Origin: Gonocerus acuteangulatus
Lineage: Eukaryota; Arthropoda; Insecta; Hemiptera; Coreidae
DNA: 64,000 nt
Assembly: GCA_946811695.1 (NCBI GenBank)
Contig: OX328123.1
Location: 29,490,322-29,554,321, forward strand
Reading direction: 5' to 3'
Part shown: one piece after another, positions 1 to 13,840 of the stretch
How positions within the stretch are numbered: the stretch's first letter is position 1
How the letters are laid out: each line of letters opens with the position of its first letter
Made by a program: the position numbers and the translations under genes
The notes under the pieces: model-generated
The model's database searches: none
What the model was told of the DNA's origin: nothing
The model's input: only the letters and a program-made list of their open reading frames with translations

Positions 1-1090
1 TACTAGCCCGCAAAGCAGCTGGAATTCCTCGCGTACGTATGTTCCTCCTGAAGGACACTTCCGAAAATGCAATTCCGGCTAGTTTTCTTTGTTGCATTAC
101 TATTAAACACATCAGACATGATTGAAAAAAAAAAATGTATCCATGGAAAATTCAACCAAAAAATACACCCGTACCTGGGGAATTCCCAGAAAATGACATC
201 CGCACCGAGAGTGTCAGTACATCAATTCAGACCACCGAAGGACTGCAAGTAAAAATAAAATCTATAGTGAACGACCAAGCTTTCAACATAGATCTTTCAG
301 GTCACGAGTCGAAATGCTGTACCGGATGAGCCAAATCATATCCCTCAATCAAAATAATCCACAAAAATGTTCACTCTTTGCCCTAACTCAACTGAATATT
401 CATTTTCCCAGCCCCTGGAATGGAAAATCTAAGTGCCTGAAGATCATTTCCTCGTTATTTCCCCGGCTCCCTAGGACCTGACACGACAATACCCTCGACT
501 CCCCAGAGGTAAGAGTGGAATGGTTGTCCCGGAAGGATTGGTGAATCCGGAGAAAGCTGTCTCTAGATGGAAGTCCATCAAGGAGTGAGACATCAGTGGA
601 CTGCCCGTGCGTTTCGAATCCTTCAATACACTGCATCAGGAGCTACGTTTCGACAGCTGAATCGGAACGTTTCACGGACCCCTCCTATTAGTCTGCTTAT
701 GCCTTCTTCTCGACAATGGATTCCAATCCTTAGCCTCCTCTACACGGCCTTTTCATTTCCACCTTTTCTTCTTCTGGTATTTTTTTTCCCCTTTAGTCCA
801 AGCTCCTATCACTTCTAGCCCGTGTCATCTTTGATGGACCTGCAAAGACCCTGGTTTTTTAGCCCCGTCATTGATAGAGAGATATATAAGCGAGTGTAAA
901 ACAGGCAGATCTAACCGGCCACCTGCAGAGCAGGACTCCTTTCCTAGTTAATCGTTTTCCTAATTCTATAGACCAAAACCTAATAGTTCTCCTTTGACAC
1001 CTGTTCCGCCAGCTCTCCCTTCTTCCTAACAACTAAACTACAGGCAAGTCAACGGTTTTAACCATCTATATTAGGAGGCTGAATTTTAGA
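1..1090. other. No confident gene
   Basis: Mixed-composition DNA with only short open frames (for example 135-329 and 567-818 on the plus strand), none of which resembles a protein I recognise. A TATA-like stretch (gatatataag) lies near 880. This could be the edge of an older retroelement, but no terminal repeat partner or conserved motif supports that. Confidence 0.3.
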
Positions 1091-1102
1091 AGGTTCCTGA
1101 AA

Positions 1103-1287
1103 TTAGCACTTTAATAGCACATTCCGATGGAATTTTGCAATTGAGGTTGCACTCATCAAATAATCGTAGAAAAATGTCTTCAACTCATCAAAGATCCGGC
1201 CTAAGGCTGGCGTTTCGAGCTCTAAAATATGAGTCGAGTGCTTTACCACTGAGACAATATTTTTGTGGATGTGTGTGTGTGCGTGCG
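1103..1287 (-). repeat. HINE-like 3' end fragment
   Basis: Read on the minus strand this carries a diverged version of the 3' end of the family at 5.45, 10.1, 12.7 and 33.6 kb: a block like 'gagtgcaacctcaat', a short hairpin and a tail close to 'gtgcta'. A (tg)n/(cg)n tract occupies the place where the full copies have (TA)n. Confidence 0.5.
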
Positions 1288-1611
1288 CGCGAAATTTAGA
1301 ATACATATATTTTTTTTCTTATTTTTGTAATATTCCCAAAATTTGAATTTCGAGGTTTTTCAATGTGCTAAAAACGAATCTGACATCCCTTTTTAAATCA
1401 ATTTTTTTTTTTATAATGGAAAACTTTTTAAATGTAGGTATATGGAATATTTTGGCGGAATAATGACTTCTATAGAGTCGAGTATGTAAAACAATTTTTG
1501 ATTTAAAAAGGGATGTCAGATTCGTTTTGAGCACATTTAAAAACTTCTAAATTCAAATTTTGGGAATATTACAAAAATAAGAAAAAATGTATTCTAAATT
1601 TCGCTAAGAGG
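1288..1611. repeat. Foldback palindrome, arms about 120 bp
   Basis: The left arm (about 1288-1410) and right arm (about 1491-1611) are imperfect reverse complements. Both contain 'gaatctgacatcccttttt' or its complement and end in 'aaatttagaatacat'. The spacer is about 80 bp with no coding potential. This is a foldback or MITE-like insertion; no target duplication was established. Confidence 0.7.
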
Positions 1612-3150
1612 GGACACTCAAAATTTTGTTAAAGATTCAACAATCCGGCTATATTTAAAAAAATATATTTACCTGATTCAAACCAAACTCGGAGGGTCGA
1701 AAAAAGGCCATAATGTTACAAATGGATGGTTGCCGAGCTCATAATGAACTAGTGGTGACGGAATGACGCCACTAGGGAATTCACGGCTGAACAGTGAATT
1801 CCCTAACCGTTCCCACACTACGTACACACATTTTTTGCTCTGATAAGGGTAAGGGGACACTTTGGAATCAAGGGTGAAAGAATTCAGAAGAACATATTGG
1901 AAATAATTACCATTATTGTAAATACAATTAATACATGTATTAAATGGTTATGCACTCAGGGTCTTATTTTATTCAATTTCTAATATGAATTCTATTCTAT
2001 TTAATAAAATTTCTGCTTATAAGTTAACTGGGTTATAAATCAATATTTTGAAATTACATACAAAATCTCTCTCCTGCAGATAAAAAGTGAAAAAAATAAA
2101 TTTAAATGAAAGTCACCCAAAAAAGTTGCTTTAAAACTTTACCTCGTTTTCCTAGGAAAAATCTATAGAAATCTATGGGTGAGAGAAAAATGGTTATTAC
2201 TGTGGACTAATAATTATATGTCCAGTAGATTTTCAAAATGTCTCGAATTATAAGCTTAACGTGTAACTGAATCCACGGTATTACGAAGGACTTCTTGTCT
2301 TTGATGAGCTGGCACTACTCCTGGATCCTGTTGATGAGTTCCTGCTTCAGTGTAGGTTTGGTTTAGTATTTCGTGAAAAGTCAAATACAAGAAGCCTTTG
2401 CAGTATGAGAGCCGTATTTACAGGTATTTGCTTCAATAGTTCTGAGTGAATGTGTCACTTTCTATTGCTCCGTGAACAATAAGTGTATAACCTTTTTTTT
2501 CAATTATAATTTTTGGCTTCCTGTAAAGTAAGTATGTAATAGTCACCCCTTGTTTGCCAGCGTCCATAGTTTGTACCTCGCGTCCATATAAAAATTGTCC
2601 CTACACGAGGAATCGCTCTGTTCTCGCCACGCTGTCTACCTCTTGAGGAGGGCTTCCTGAAAGCGTAAATGAAAAACTCCTTAAAATGTTTGTAGGACAA
2701 GAAGGAAAAGGATTCTTGTGGTGGATGGTTGACTGCGTGGGAAAGGAGTTTTTGTCCCCCCCACCCTTACCCGTGGGCAGGGTGGTCCTGTTTAGACACA
2801 CTCCCCAATGATATATCCATGAGTCTAGCTGCGCATCTGCAGGGAGACCGTTTGTCACGCCTCTCCCTCTAGTTCACTTTCAAATGAACCCTAATAGACT
2901 ACGAATATGGAGCAGTGAGCACCTGCCCGTCGGTGGGGGTCTCGCATTGGTCCATTCTCCTCGAGAAATCTAGTCATGGAGGCTTTTTCAATCCGGTGGA
3001 ATTTATTATCGGGATTTTATTAGTTTTGCTTTTAAATTGTTTCCTGCCTCCTTGCATGAATGAACTACCGCTTATGACGTCGATTCCAAGATGCAATCAG
3101 GAGAAAATCTATGTTTCATAACCCTAAAGGCCTGTTTAAATGTATTTATT
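1612..3150. other. No gene seen
   Basis: AT-rich sequence with scattered short open frames (such as 2601-2858 minus) that lack recognisable motifs. A run of C at 2757-2764 creates frame ambiguity. Nothing can be supported as coding. Confidence 0.35.
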
Positions 3151-4115
3151 CATTTAAATCTATACAAATAATAAAATTCCAACGGATCGCTCTTTGTACA
3201 TGGAAGATATCTACCTGCCTTTATCTACAAAATAGCTACTTATTAAAAAGCCTTTAAAACAGTGTCGGCATAACACAACTCGTTGGTAGTGGCAACACTG
3301 AGGGTGCTAACAAACAGACGCCTATTGTAAATAAGATGTTGCATGATGAGTTGCAAGCCGATTATCCATACATTTAATATAATTCTAACGGATCGCTGTT
3401 TGTACATGGAAGATATTTGGGACAAAATACTATTGGGGCCTTTGTCTACAAAATAGCTACTTATTAAAAAGCCTTTAAAACAGTGCCGGCATAACACAAC
3501 TCGTTCGTAGTGGCAACACTGAGGGTGCTAACAAACAGACGCCTATTGTAAATAAGATGTTGCATGATGAGTTGCAAGCCGATCATCTATACATTTAATA
3601 TAATTCTAACGGATCGCTGTTTGTACATGGAAGATATTTGGGACAAAATACTATTGGGGGCCTTTATCTACAAAATAGCTACTTATTAAAACGCCTTTAA
3701 AACAGTGCCGGCATAACACAACTCGTTGGTAGTGGCAACACTGAGGGTGCTAACAAACAGGCGCCTATTGTAAATAAGATGTTGCATGATGAGTTGCAAG
3801 CCGATTAGCTATACATTTAATATAATTCTAACGAATCGCTGTTTGTACATGGAACATATTTGGGACAAAATACTATTGGGACCTTTATCTACAAAATAGC
3901 TACTTATTAAAAAGGCTTTAAAACAGTGCCGGCATAACACAACTCGTTGGTAGTGGCAACACTGAGGGTGCCAACAAACAGACGCCTATTGTAATAAGAT
4001 GTCGCATGATGAGTTACAAGCCGTTTATCTATATATATATAATAAAATTCTAACGGATCGCTGTTTGTACATGGAAGATATTTGGGACAAAATACTATTG
4101 GGGGCCTTTATCAAC
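3150..4115 (+). repeat. Tandem array, about 221-bp unit, about four copies
   Basis: The word 'acaaaatagctacttatt' recurs at about 3227, 3448, 3670 and 3891, giving a period of 221-222 bp. Each unit also holds 'ctaacggatcgctgtttgt' and 'gtggcaacactgagggtg'. Copies differ by a few substitutions and one small indel. A single diverged partial unit lies at 4660-4770. The open frames inside are by-products of the repeat. Confidence 0.9.
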
Positions 4116-4231
4116 GCAATAGTACCCAAAACAATGATTTTTAGAATTTTTGCCTGTTTGTCTGAAACGGGTTATCCGATTTTGTTGCGGTGTTCACTAA
4201 TATATTGTGGTAAGCTTTCTCTTAACATTTA

Positions 4232-4660
4232 GTGTTTCTTTCACGTCAATCAGTTCATAAATAAAAAAGGTTTGCCAATGTAAAGAATCACGTCGAAGAT
4301 TACATGAACTATCATTAACACGGTACACACCAGAATTTTCAGTTTTTTCGTCACGAAACTTGGTATATAGTATTCCCCTAACAAATGATTGAACGAGTTC
4401 ATTAGCCAGCAAAATTGGTTCATCTGGAGGGGCGGGGGCGGGGGGGGGGGGGGGTTACTCCAGTCCCAAAGTAGTTATTCACCCATACCGGCCGCAATTA
4501 TTGTTGTATTGCAACGAAACTCGGCATTCGTCGTGGAAATATTATTAGAAAAATGTGCTGTAAAAATAAACTAAATCGGTTCATTAGGAGGGGGGTTAAC
4601 TCTGATCAAGGAGGGGGGGGGGGACCCAAATGATCAACTTGCTACTGCCAGCCGCATATC
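4232..4660 (-). repeat. HINE-like fragment, minus orientation
   Basis: On the minus strand this contains the family words seen upstream of the (TA)n tract in the full copies ('accaagtttcgtgacgaaa', 'gaacgagttc'), plus the polyC/polyG-prone 'gtaacccccc' blocks, here expanded into G runs at 4430-4455 and 4600-4622. Both ends of the element are missing. Confidence 0.55.
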
Positions 4661-4829
4661 TATACATATAAAATTCTAACGGTTCGCTGTCTGTACCTGG
4701 AAGTTATATGGGAAAAAATACAATTGGGGGCCTTTATTAACGCAATAGTACCCAAAACAACGATTTTTAGAATTTTTATTTATCTGTGCGCGTGTTTATC
4801 ACATGTTAAACACATGTACAAATGTAAAA

Positions 4830-5440
4830 TGAAATCTCAAAGAGAAGCAAGATCTTGGACCCCACTATAGGAAACTGAGACTATCCTAAACTGAAATTGT
4901 TCCACTTGATACGGATACCTCCGAATGAGATCACTCTATGAAAAATCACTCAAGAACCTCATTTGTAGGAAATATAAATAATAAGGTTTCTAATATATTG
5001 TTTACATTTACTACGATTTCCCAACGGGCTTCGAGATATATAAGATTATATCCGAATTTCCCACGAAAAATCTAGTATTATACATTTTTCTCGAGAACGG
5101 TTATAAATATAAACTTGGCAATGATTTTATTAGCTTCCGCACAGCCTCACTTATAAAACGTGCCTATTTAACCAAAAAAATAAGTCCTACGATTTTATTC
5201 GAGCGAATTTCGGACACAAAAACTTTTCCAATGCGCGGATACTGCTGGTTAACGAACTTAACCTTTGAAATCACACAAAGTATTGTTTTGTCAAATTTCT
5301 TTAAAAATGGTCGATTTTATATCCAGGGAGAGAGCTAAAAAAAATGATACTTATCGTTTTCTAATTTATCCTATATTCAACTGTTATACTAGTATTTATT
5401 AGACGAAGAAAAAATAAAGCAAAGATAAAAGAATAACAAT
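4830..5440 (-). repeat. Dispersed repeat family X, copy
   Basis: Shares ordered words such as 'atctcaaagagaag' and 'aggaaactga' with 29,720-30,405, 35,000-35,060, 41,760-42,335 and the interior of the hAT-type element at 21.9-22.5 kb. There is no coding signal. It is probably non-autonomous transposon body sequence of unknown class. Confidence 0.5.
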
Positions 5441-5450
5441 ACAAATAAAA

Positions 5451-6605
<1,155 letters not shown>

Positions 6606-7599
6606 AAGGGATACATGGGATTAAATAAGGTAAAAATACGGCGATTTTTCATTCTGTTTTGCAAGTCTAAAACGTAAATGATACAAAATACTAAAATACT
6701 GTGTCATTTTTATATAGTGTGATTCAGGGTAACCATCACTGGGTGATGGTCCAATCCGAAGGGAAAATCTGTTATGTCCAATTTTCTGTTATTTTATTTT
6801 TAAACGTAGACATATTTCTTATTCAATAAGAAATGATTGCTCAAAAACTGTTCAAGATAATCAAATTCTAATTAAGCCATCATAAAATATACAACATTTT
6901 CTTTAAGAAAACATTGATTTAATTCACTAAACCCATTCAAATAAGATACTTTCTGGAGGTTTCACGCGAATTTGTTCCTCGGCCCCCTAACGGACTACAG
7001 ATTCACTACTATCGCTAAAACTTGTACACTTAGTAATGATTAAATCCCTGCGAAGGAAGTGGAAGTTTCTTGAGGGATACATTGAACGATTGGCTCCCCT
7101 TTATCAAAATATGTCGAATAGAGATTTGTTACATTTTGTGAAGAAATTATGGAATACTCATTTTTTATTGTCTAGTCCTAAAAAAGTAGGTAACTGAAAA
7201 AAATTGTTGAAAAAGTTTTTATAAACATTTCAAGATAGTTGAATAATTGTAATCCAAACTTTACAAATAAATTGAATTGTTTTCAAATAAAATCTCAAAT
7301 AACACACTAAAAAAAAACAAATACGTGCCCTGTGGTGGATAAATGTTGATCCTCAGTTCGGCCGCAACATTTTCTGGACAAACAAGGCCACATTCATTTA
7401 ATAATCGCAACTCTTATACTTGGTCTCATGTTAATATTTATGCCATGTGAAGATCACACAATTGGTATCAGTTTAAAGTGAACTTTGGTAATTATTCCCA
7501 ACCGGTTTGACAAAACTGCATTTTTAAACCTCCTCCCACACTATCGATCTATTGCATTGAAAGTTCCGTTTGCACATAGGATAGATTCTTGGGTTCCAG

Positions 7600-8362
7600 A
7601 TGGATTGCTGTCCTGCAAACAGCAGCAGTCCTGTTAACCCTGGAATCACAACATGGGGTCACCCGGGACCCCTGACTTCTGAAAATATTTGTAATTTCCT
7701 AGACATTTCAGCTGTTAACCCTGGAATCACAACATGGGGTCACCCGGGACCCCTCACTTCTGAAAATATTTGTTATTTCCTACACATTTCAGCTATTAAA
7801 CATGTCCGATCCTGTGCCTTCCTGTCCTGCAAACAGCAGCAGTCCTGTTAACCCTGGAATCACAACGTGGGGTCACCCGGGACCCCTGACTTCTGAAAAT
7901 ATTTATTATTTCCTACACATTTCAGCTGTTAAACATGTCCGATCCTGTACCTTCCTGTCCTGCAAACAGCAGCAGTCCTGTTAACCCTGGAATCACAACA
8001 TGGGGTCACCCGGGACCCCTGACTTCTGAAAATATTTATTATTTCCTACACATTTCAGCTGTTAAACATGTCCGATCCTGTGCCTTCCTGTCCTGCAAAC
8101 AGCAGCAGTCCTGTTAACCCTGGAATCACAACATGGGGTCACCCGGGACCCCTGACTTCTGAAAATATTTATTATTTCCTACACATTTCAGCTGTTAAAC
8201 ATGTCCAATCCGGTACCTTCCTGTCCTGCAAACAGCAGCAGTCCTGTTAACCCTGGAATCACAACGTGGGGTCACCCGGGACCCCTGACTTCTGAAAATA
8301 TTTGTTATTTCCTACATATTCAAGCTGTTAAACATGTCCGATCCTGTACCTTCCTGTCCTGA
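7600..8362 (+). repeat. 133-bp tandem array of piggyBac left termini
   Basis: 'TTAACCCTGGAATCACAAC' occurs at 7634, 7715, 7848, 7981, 8114 and 8247. Spacings are 81 bp and then four times 133 bp. Each unit carries a TTAA, the terminal repeat CCCTGGAATCACAAC and the near-palindrome 'ggggtcacccgggacccc'. Because 133 is not a multiple of three, the long open frames here are not translated repeats. The final unit runs into the unique body of the element. Confidence 0.92.
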
Positions 8363-9185
8363 CAAGGTGATCATAATAGAGAGTAAGGCTTTTCTCATTC
8401 CTATCTCTGTGAACGTATATAAAGCCTTTGGGTCACGGGCGACCCCACGTTGTGGTTAATGTAATGTTTTTATTTATCGAATGTAGTATGTCTAAAGATA
8501 AATTATTTTTCACTGAAGATGAAATTCACAATGAGTTGCTTTGCCAAATTGTAGAAGAGAAAAACAGAGAGTTTGGAGTCATTTTGGATTGTGAAGACAG
8601 TGAAATTGGTGACGTATGTGATACGAGTGAAAAAGAGAATGGCCATATATAGGTACCATGTAGTTTTTTTGATTGTATAAAGACAGCAAAGCTGTACCAC
8701 ATTGTGCAAAGTGTAGTAAGAGTCTGTTTGTTGAACACAGGCAATGTATGTCTAAAAGTGTATAAATGAAAAACAATATTTTTATTTTTTTTTTATCATT
8801 ATAATGCATACATTCAAGTCACTATATTTTCCCCCCTTTTAAACCAATTTTACATCTCATAGTATTTTTTTATTCTAGCAGTCATAAAGACAAAATATTA
8901 TAGGATAAAACGTTATATTTAATGTTGATATTCAGAGGACAAATATTCGAATAAACTTTGTCTAAATTTGTGGTATTTTGATGTTTGATTTCCCACTCCC
9001 CCATTTTTCAATTAAATAAGATTATTTTGTTATAAATTGTTATGTTATACATGGTAGTCATCTTAAAATACCATTTCAGAAACCTAACACCAAATTTGTA
9101 AAGGAATTACGAAAGTCTAGATGGGGTCTTATATGACTCCACGTTGTGAGATTTGTAACAGCTTTATCATGTTGTGATTCCAGGG
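7638..9185 (+). mobile_element. piggyBac-type element, internally deleted
   Basis: The right end at 9167-9185 reads 'catgttgtgattccaggg' and abuts TTAA at 9186-9189. It is the inverted complement of the left end CCCTGGAATCACAAC, which abuts TTAA at 7634-7637. TTAA duplication and such termini define piggyBac elements. The body keeps a short N-terminal coding piece, a C-terminal Cys-rich piece and a TATA-like box before the N-terminal ATG, but lacks the DDD catalytic core. It is therefore non-autonomous. Confidence 0.85.
8488..8765 (+). pseudogene. piggyBac transposase remnant
   Basis: An ATG at 8488 opens about 54 residues with an acidic N-terminal stretch and a stop at 8650-8652. A second piece at 8682-8765, in another frame, encodes a short C-terminal segment with the spacing C-x2-C-x5-(L/F)-x3-H-x2-C, like the Cys/His zinc-binding C-terminus of piggyBac transposases. 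The whole catalytic domain between them (normally several hundred residues) is absent. The 'gtatataaag' box at about 8416-8425 is a plausible remnant promoter. I started at 8488 because no ATG occurs earlier in that frame after the promoter. Confidence 0.65.
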
Positions 9186-10089
9186 TTAAACAGTAGATGG
9201 ATCCACTGTCCAAGTTGACAAAAGTCCAATTGCAATTTTGGAAAATTGCAAATGTTCAATTATATTGGCAATTTTTTTAGTGTTCTCTAAAGAGTGCCAA
9301 CTACATCACGCAAAACATAAGTCAATGAAAATTAGTGAGACACAAAATGTGACATATGTCTTAAATGAAAAACTTTTTCTACAATTTCTTTCAGTTACTT
9401 TATATTGCTTCCTGACTGGACAATGGATTCCCACAATTTGCCCAATAAAAAATGAGTAATCCATAATTTCATTAAAAAAGATATTTTAAAGTAACAAAAC
9501 TCCATTCCACATTTTTTGTGAATCTGTAGTCCGTTAGGGGACTGAGGAAAAAACTCGCGATTAACCTGCGATTCGTCGAGAAAAAACAGAAGTGCGTAAT
9601 TGGACGTCGAGAAATAATCTTCTATCAATGGGTTTAGTGAATTAAATCAATGTTATGTAAAAGGACAATGCTTTCGTATTTTTTAGTGTGGCATATTTAG
9701 AATTGAATTATCTTAAACAGTTTTTGAGCAATCCTTACTTTTTCAATAAAAAATATGTCTACGTTAAAAAAAAAAACAGACAATTGGACATAACTGCTTT
9801 TCCCCTCGTAATTGGACCGTACTCTAAATGAGCTTTTTTGTTGAAAATTCTGTCTAAAATCACCTGCTAGAATTTGGCTACTTAGACCTAAATCAGCCTG
9901 CCTATTCGAATATGTTTATCTTTTATAAGATATTTAAGGTACTAGATATATCGTCCCTACCATGACAAATATGAAAACTGTCGTTTTTCAGATTTGAGAT
10001 ATTGCTGCCGGACTGTTGACGATACGGCTTGTCGCAAATTATCTGAACCCTAACCCCTTTAGAATAGCCTTTTATGCATTAAATAAAAA

Positions 10090-10989
10090 AGTCCGTCACG
10101 CAGGAGCTGCATAACTAAGCACTTTCCTCAGAATTTGGGTAGTGTAGACTGCTTTCCAGAAAAATTTGCTTAAAATATCCTACATAAATAAACTAAAAAC
10201 GTGAATAGTTCTCATTTTGTAATGAGTAACTGATCAATTATTAATTTGCATCCAGAGTTATGTTTACACATGGTACCTACTGCACTACGTAATAAATACA
10301 AAAATCCTCATATTATCGTATTTTGATCTAACGCAGGAACAGGATACAGTCACTCTAGTGGTAGAAAGCGCTCCTTGCGGCGGCTTTGTGAACCTACGTC
10401 TGCCGGCTTTTCTATTCAAATATATTACAAATTAAACCCCCGCTTTCCGATTGACCGATTCAGCTCATTTTTACAACACTTCTTTCTCATGAGTTACCCA
10501 CGACGTATACCGCGTTTCGTTACAATACAGCAGAAATTACGACCGGTATGAGTATATTAGGAATTTGGGTCCGGAGTAAACCCCCCCTTCTAATGAACCG
10601 ATTTAGTTTATTTTTACAACACACATTTACCTGTGGATTAGCACTACGAATACCGAGTTTCGTCGAAATATACCAAAAATCACGGCTGGTAGTGGCGAAT
10701 TGGTATTGTGGGTCCGGAGTAAACCCCCCCTTCTAATGAACCGATTTAGTTCATTTTTATATCTCACTTTTCTCTCTATATTACCACTAGGAATACCAAG
10801 TTTCGTTGAAATATAACAAATATTATGGCTGACATAGTCAAATAAGTGTTTTGGGTTCGGGGTAAACCCCCCCTTCCGGTGGACCGACTTCAGTGGTTAA
10901 CGAACTCGTTCAATCGTTTGCTAATTGAATGCTATATACCAAGTTTCGTGACGAAAAAACAAAAACTCTGGCCGCTATCGTGTTAACAG

Positions 10990-11087
<98 letters not shown>

Positions 11088-11208
11088 TTTAACGGGGGTC
11101 ATTTTCGGTGTCTACTAGGTAGGATCGATAAAGATTTGAAGAAATTTTTCAAAAATTCCGTCATGAGTCCAACCTCAATAGCTACTTTCCTTCGGAGGAA
11201 AGTGCTAA
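10090..11208 (+). mobile_element. HINE/DINE-like element, copy 2
   Basis: Same ends and internal order as copy 1. The (TA)n tract (10,997-11,084) is shorter and interrupted by one 'gc'. It ends in hairpin plus gCTAA, followed by T. The open frame at 10,929-11,231 only reads through the microsatellite and is not a gene. Confidence 0.8.
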
Positions 11209-11229
11209 TAGCGAATAAGACAATTTTTT

Positions 11230-11860
11230 AATATATCACTTCGTCAATGTACAGAATATCTTCGTTCGCTAGTTTGCTCCGATTTTCATATTCGATAGTT
11301 TGACCTGGTAGGTACGATATGTTGGCTACCATTAGTAAAGAGTCTCGTTGTGTGTAGTTCATTTCTACGTACTTTGCCGTAAGTGTTGTAGTCTCATGCA
11401 TCATGTGCAGGGAGGTATGTCTTGTTTTGACTTTAAATGGAAGTGAGTATGTCCGGCATAAAGTCATTTACTATTAACACAGAACCTGCCTATTTATTGA
11501 ACATACTATCTGTTTGAGTTGGAATTTATTAAGGGTCAAAGAGTGGAGAGAAGTTCAATGTTTGTTGTAAAAGGTTTTGAGAAGGCTGAACGAGGTGGTA
11601 GGGACAGGGCAATAAAGGACGGAGAGGTATCTATATTGCAGTTCTAATGTATTCCGAGACGCTACCTACCGCCGTCAGGGCAAACTACAGGCGGCAAGAT
11701 GAAAGGGCACGTGCTAGCCTCACTTTTTTCTAGCACCGCTTCTTCAGCTATTGTCCCCTCGCTAGGAACCTTAGAGCTGGGCCAATAGTTCAGTGTATAT
11801 CAACTCTTTGGACTTTCTTGAAGCCTTGCCGTGTCCCTCTACTTGATAAACCTCAATTAT
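11230..11860. other. No gene seen
   Basis: Moderate-complexity sequence. A short minus-strand frame at 11,228-11,467 has no recognisable motif. No transposon ends were identified. Confidence 0.3.
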
Positions 11861-11869
11861 CCAACGACA

Positions 11870-12275
11870 CTTGTTCTACCAGACTCATTAAACGGCACTT
11901 GCAGCTCGCACATCAGCCTTGCCTCGTACCTCTATTTGCTCTACCAGACTCATCAAGCGGCACTTCCAGCTCACATATCAGTCTAGCCTCGGTTCTCTAT
12001 TTGCTCTACCAGACTCATCAAGCGGCACTTGCAGCTCACATATCAGTCTAGCCTCGCTTCTCTATTTGGTCTTCCAGACTCATCAAGCTGCACTTGCCGT
12101 CCAAACATTAGCCTTGCCTTGTCTCTCTATTTGCTCTACCAGACTCATCAAGCGGCACTTGCTGTCCGCACATCAGCCTTCCTCGTCTCTCTATTTGCTC
12201 TACCAGACTCATCAAACGGCACTTGCTCCTCGCACACCAATCTTGCCCCGCCTCGCTACTCGGTCTTCCAGTCAT
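11870..12275 (+). repeat. 65-bp tandem array, about six copies
   Basis: 'ctctaccagactcatcaa' recurs near 11,941, 12,006, 12,071, 12,136 and 12,200, with a degenerate first and last unit. The period is about 65 bp, so translated frames change each unit. The three overlapping open frames are artefacts of this array. Confidence 0.85.
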
Positions 12276-12730
12276 ATCATCATAGGAGAAGGTTTCTATG
12301 CTAAGTGTGAGAATGGACCTAGCACTAGGGACACGCTAGAAGGAGCAGACAACATCTCCTTGTTCTTCTTAACTACTTTATAATTACCCCATGGCCACTG
12401 TATTTGGGTGCTGATACTATCTCCTTGAAGCGAACCTCTAATATGGCGGGATAGGCCTGGAAATTGCCTTGCCTCCGTCATTAGACCGGCCTGATACCGT
12501 GTTGGTGCCCACTCTTTATGCTAATCCACGTATTATTTATTTAGATGTTGTAGCTGCGCGGGTAAAGAGCACGGCCATTAGCATTCTCACCTGCCGCACG
12601 CCATTAGATCAAACTCTTCCAACATCAATCCAAACCAAGGCTTCAACTTCCCTGTTTACTTTCTGTATGTTATGAATTCGTAGATTACATGGATAATATA
12701 TAACAAAACGAAAACGACATATTTAAGAAA

Positions 12731-13840
<1,110 letters not shown>

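Larger units (their letters stand above)
6733..9830. mobile_element. Long-terminal-inverted-repeat element, hosts piggyBac
   Basis: The left arm (about 6733-7012) and right arm (about 9505-9830) are diverged reverse complements. Shared words include 'ttatgtccaatt', 'gaatctgtagtccgttag' and 'tttttgagcaat' in opposite orientations. The arms are about 300 bp and enclose 2.5 kb that includes the piggyBac derivative at 7638-9185. No transposase for the outer element is visible, so its class is unknown. Confidence 0.65.

Noticed and set aside
3150..4115. CRISPR-like array
   Set aside because: The 221-bp near-identical units have no spacer structure and the genome is eukaryotic.
7600..8250. Four near-identical 60-83 residue plus-strand frames
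   Set aside because: They are by-products of the 133-bp array, which does not keep frame from unit to unit.
11818..12383. Overlapping frames of 77-154 residues with S-S-G-T repeats
   Set aside because: The 65-bp tandem repeat produces them; there is no start context and no conserved domain.
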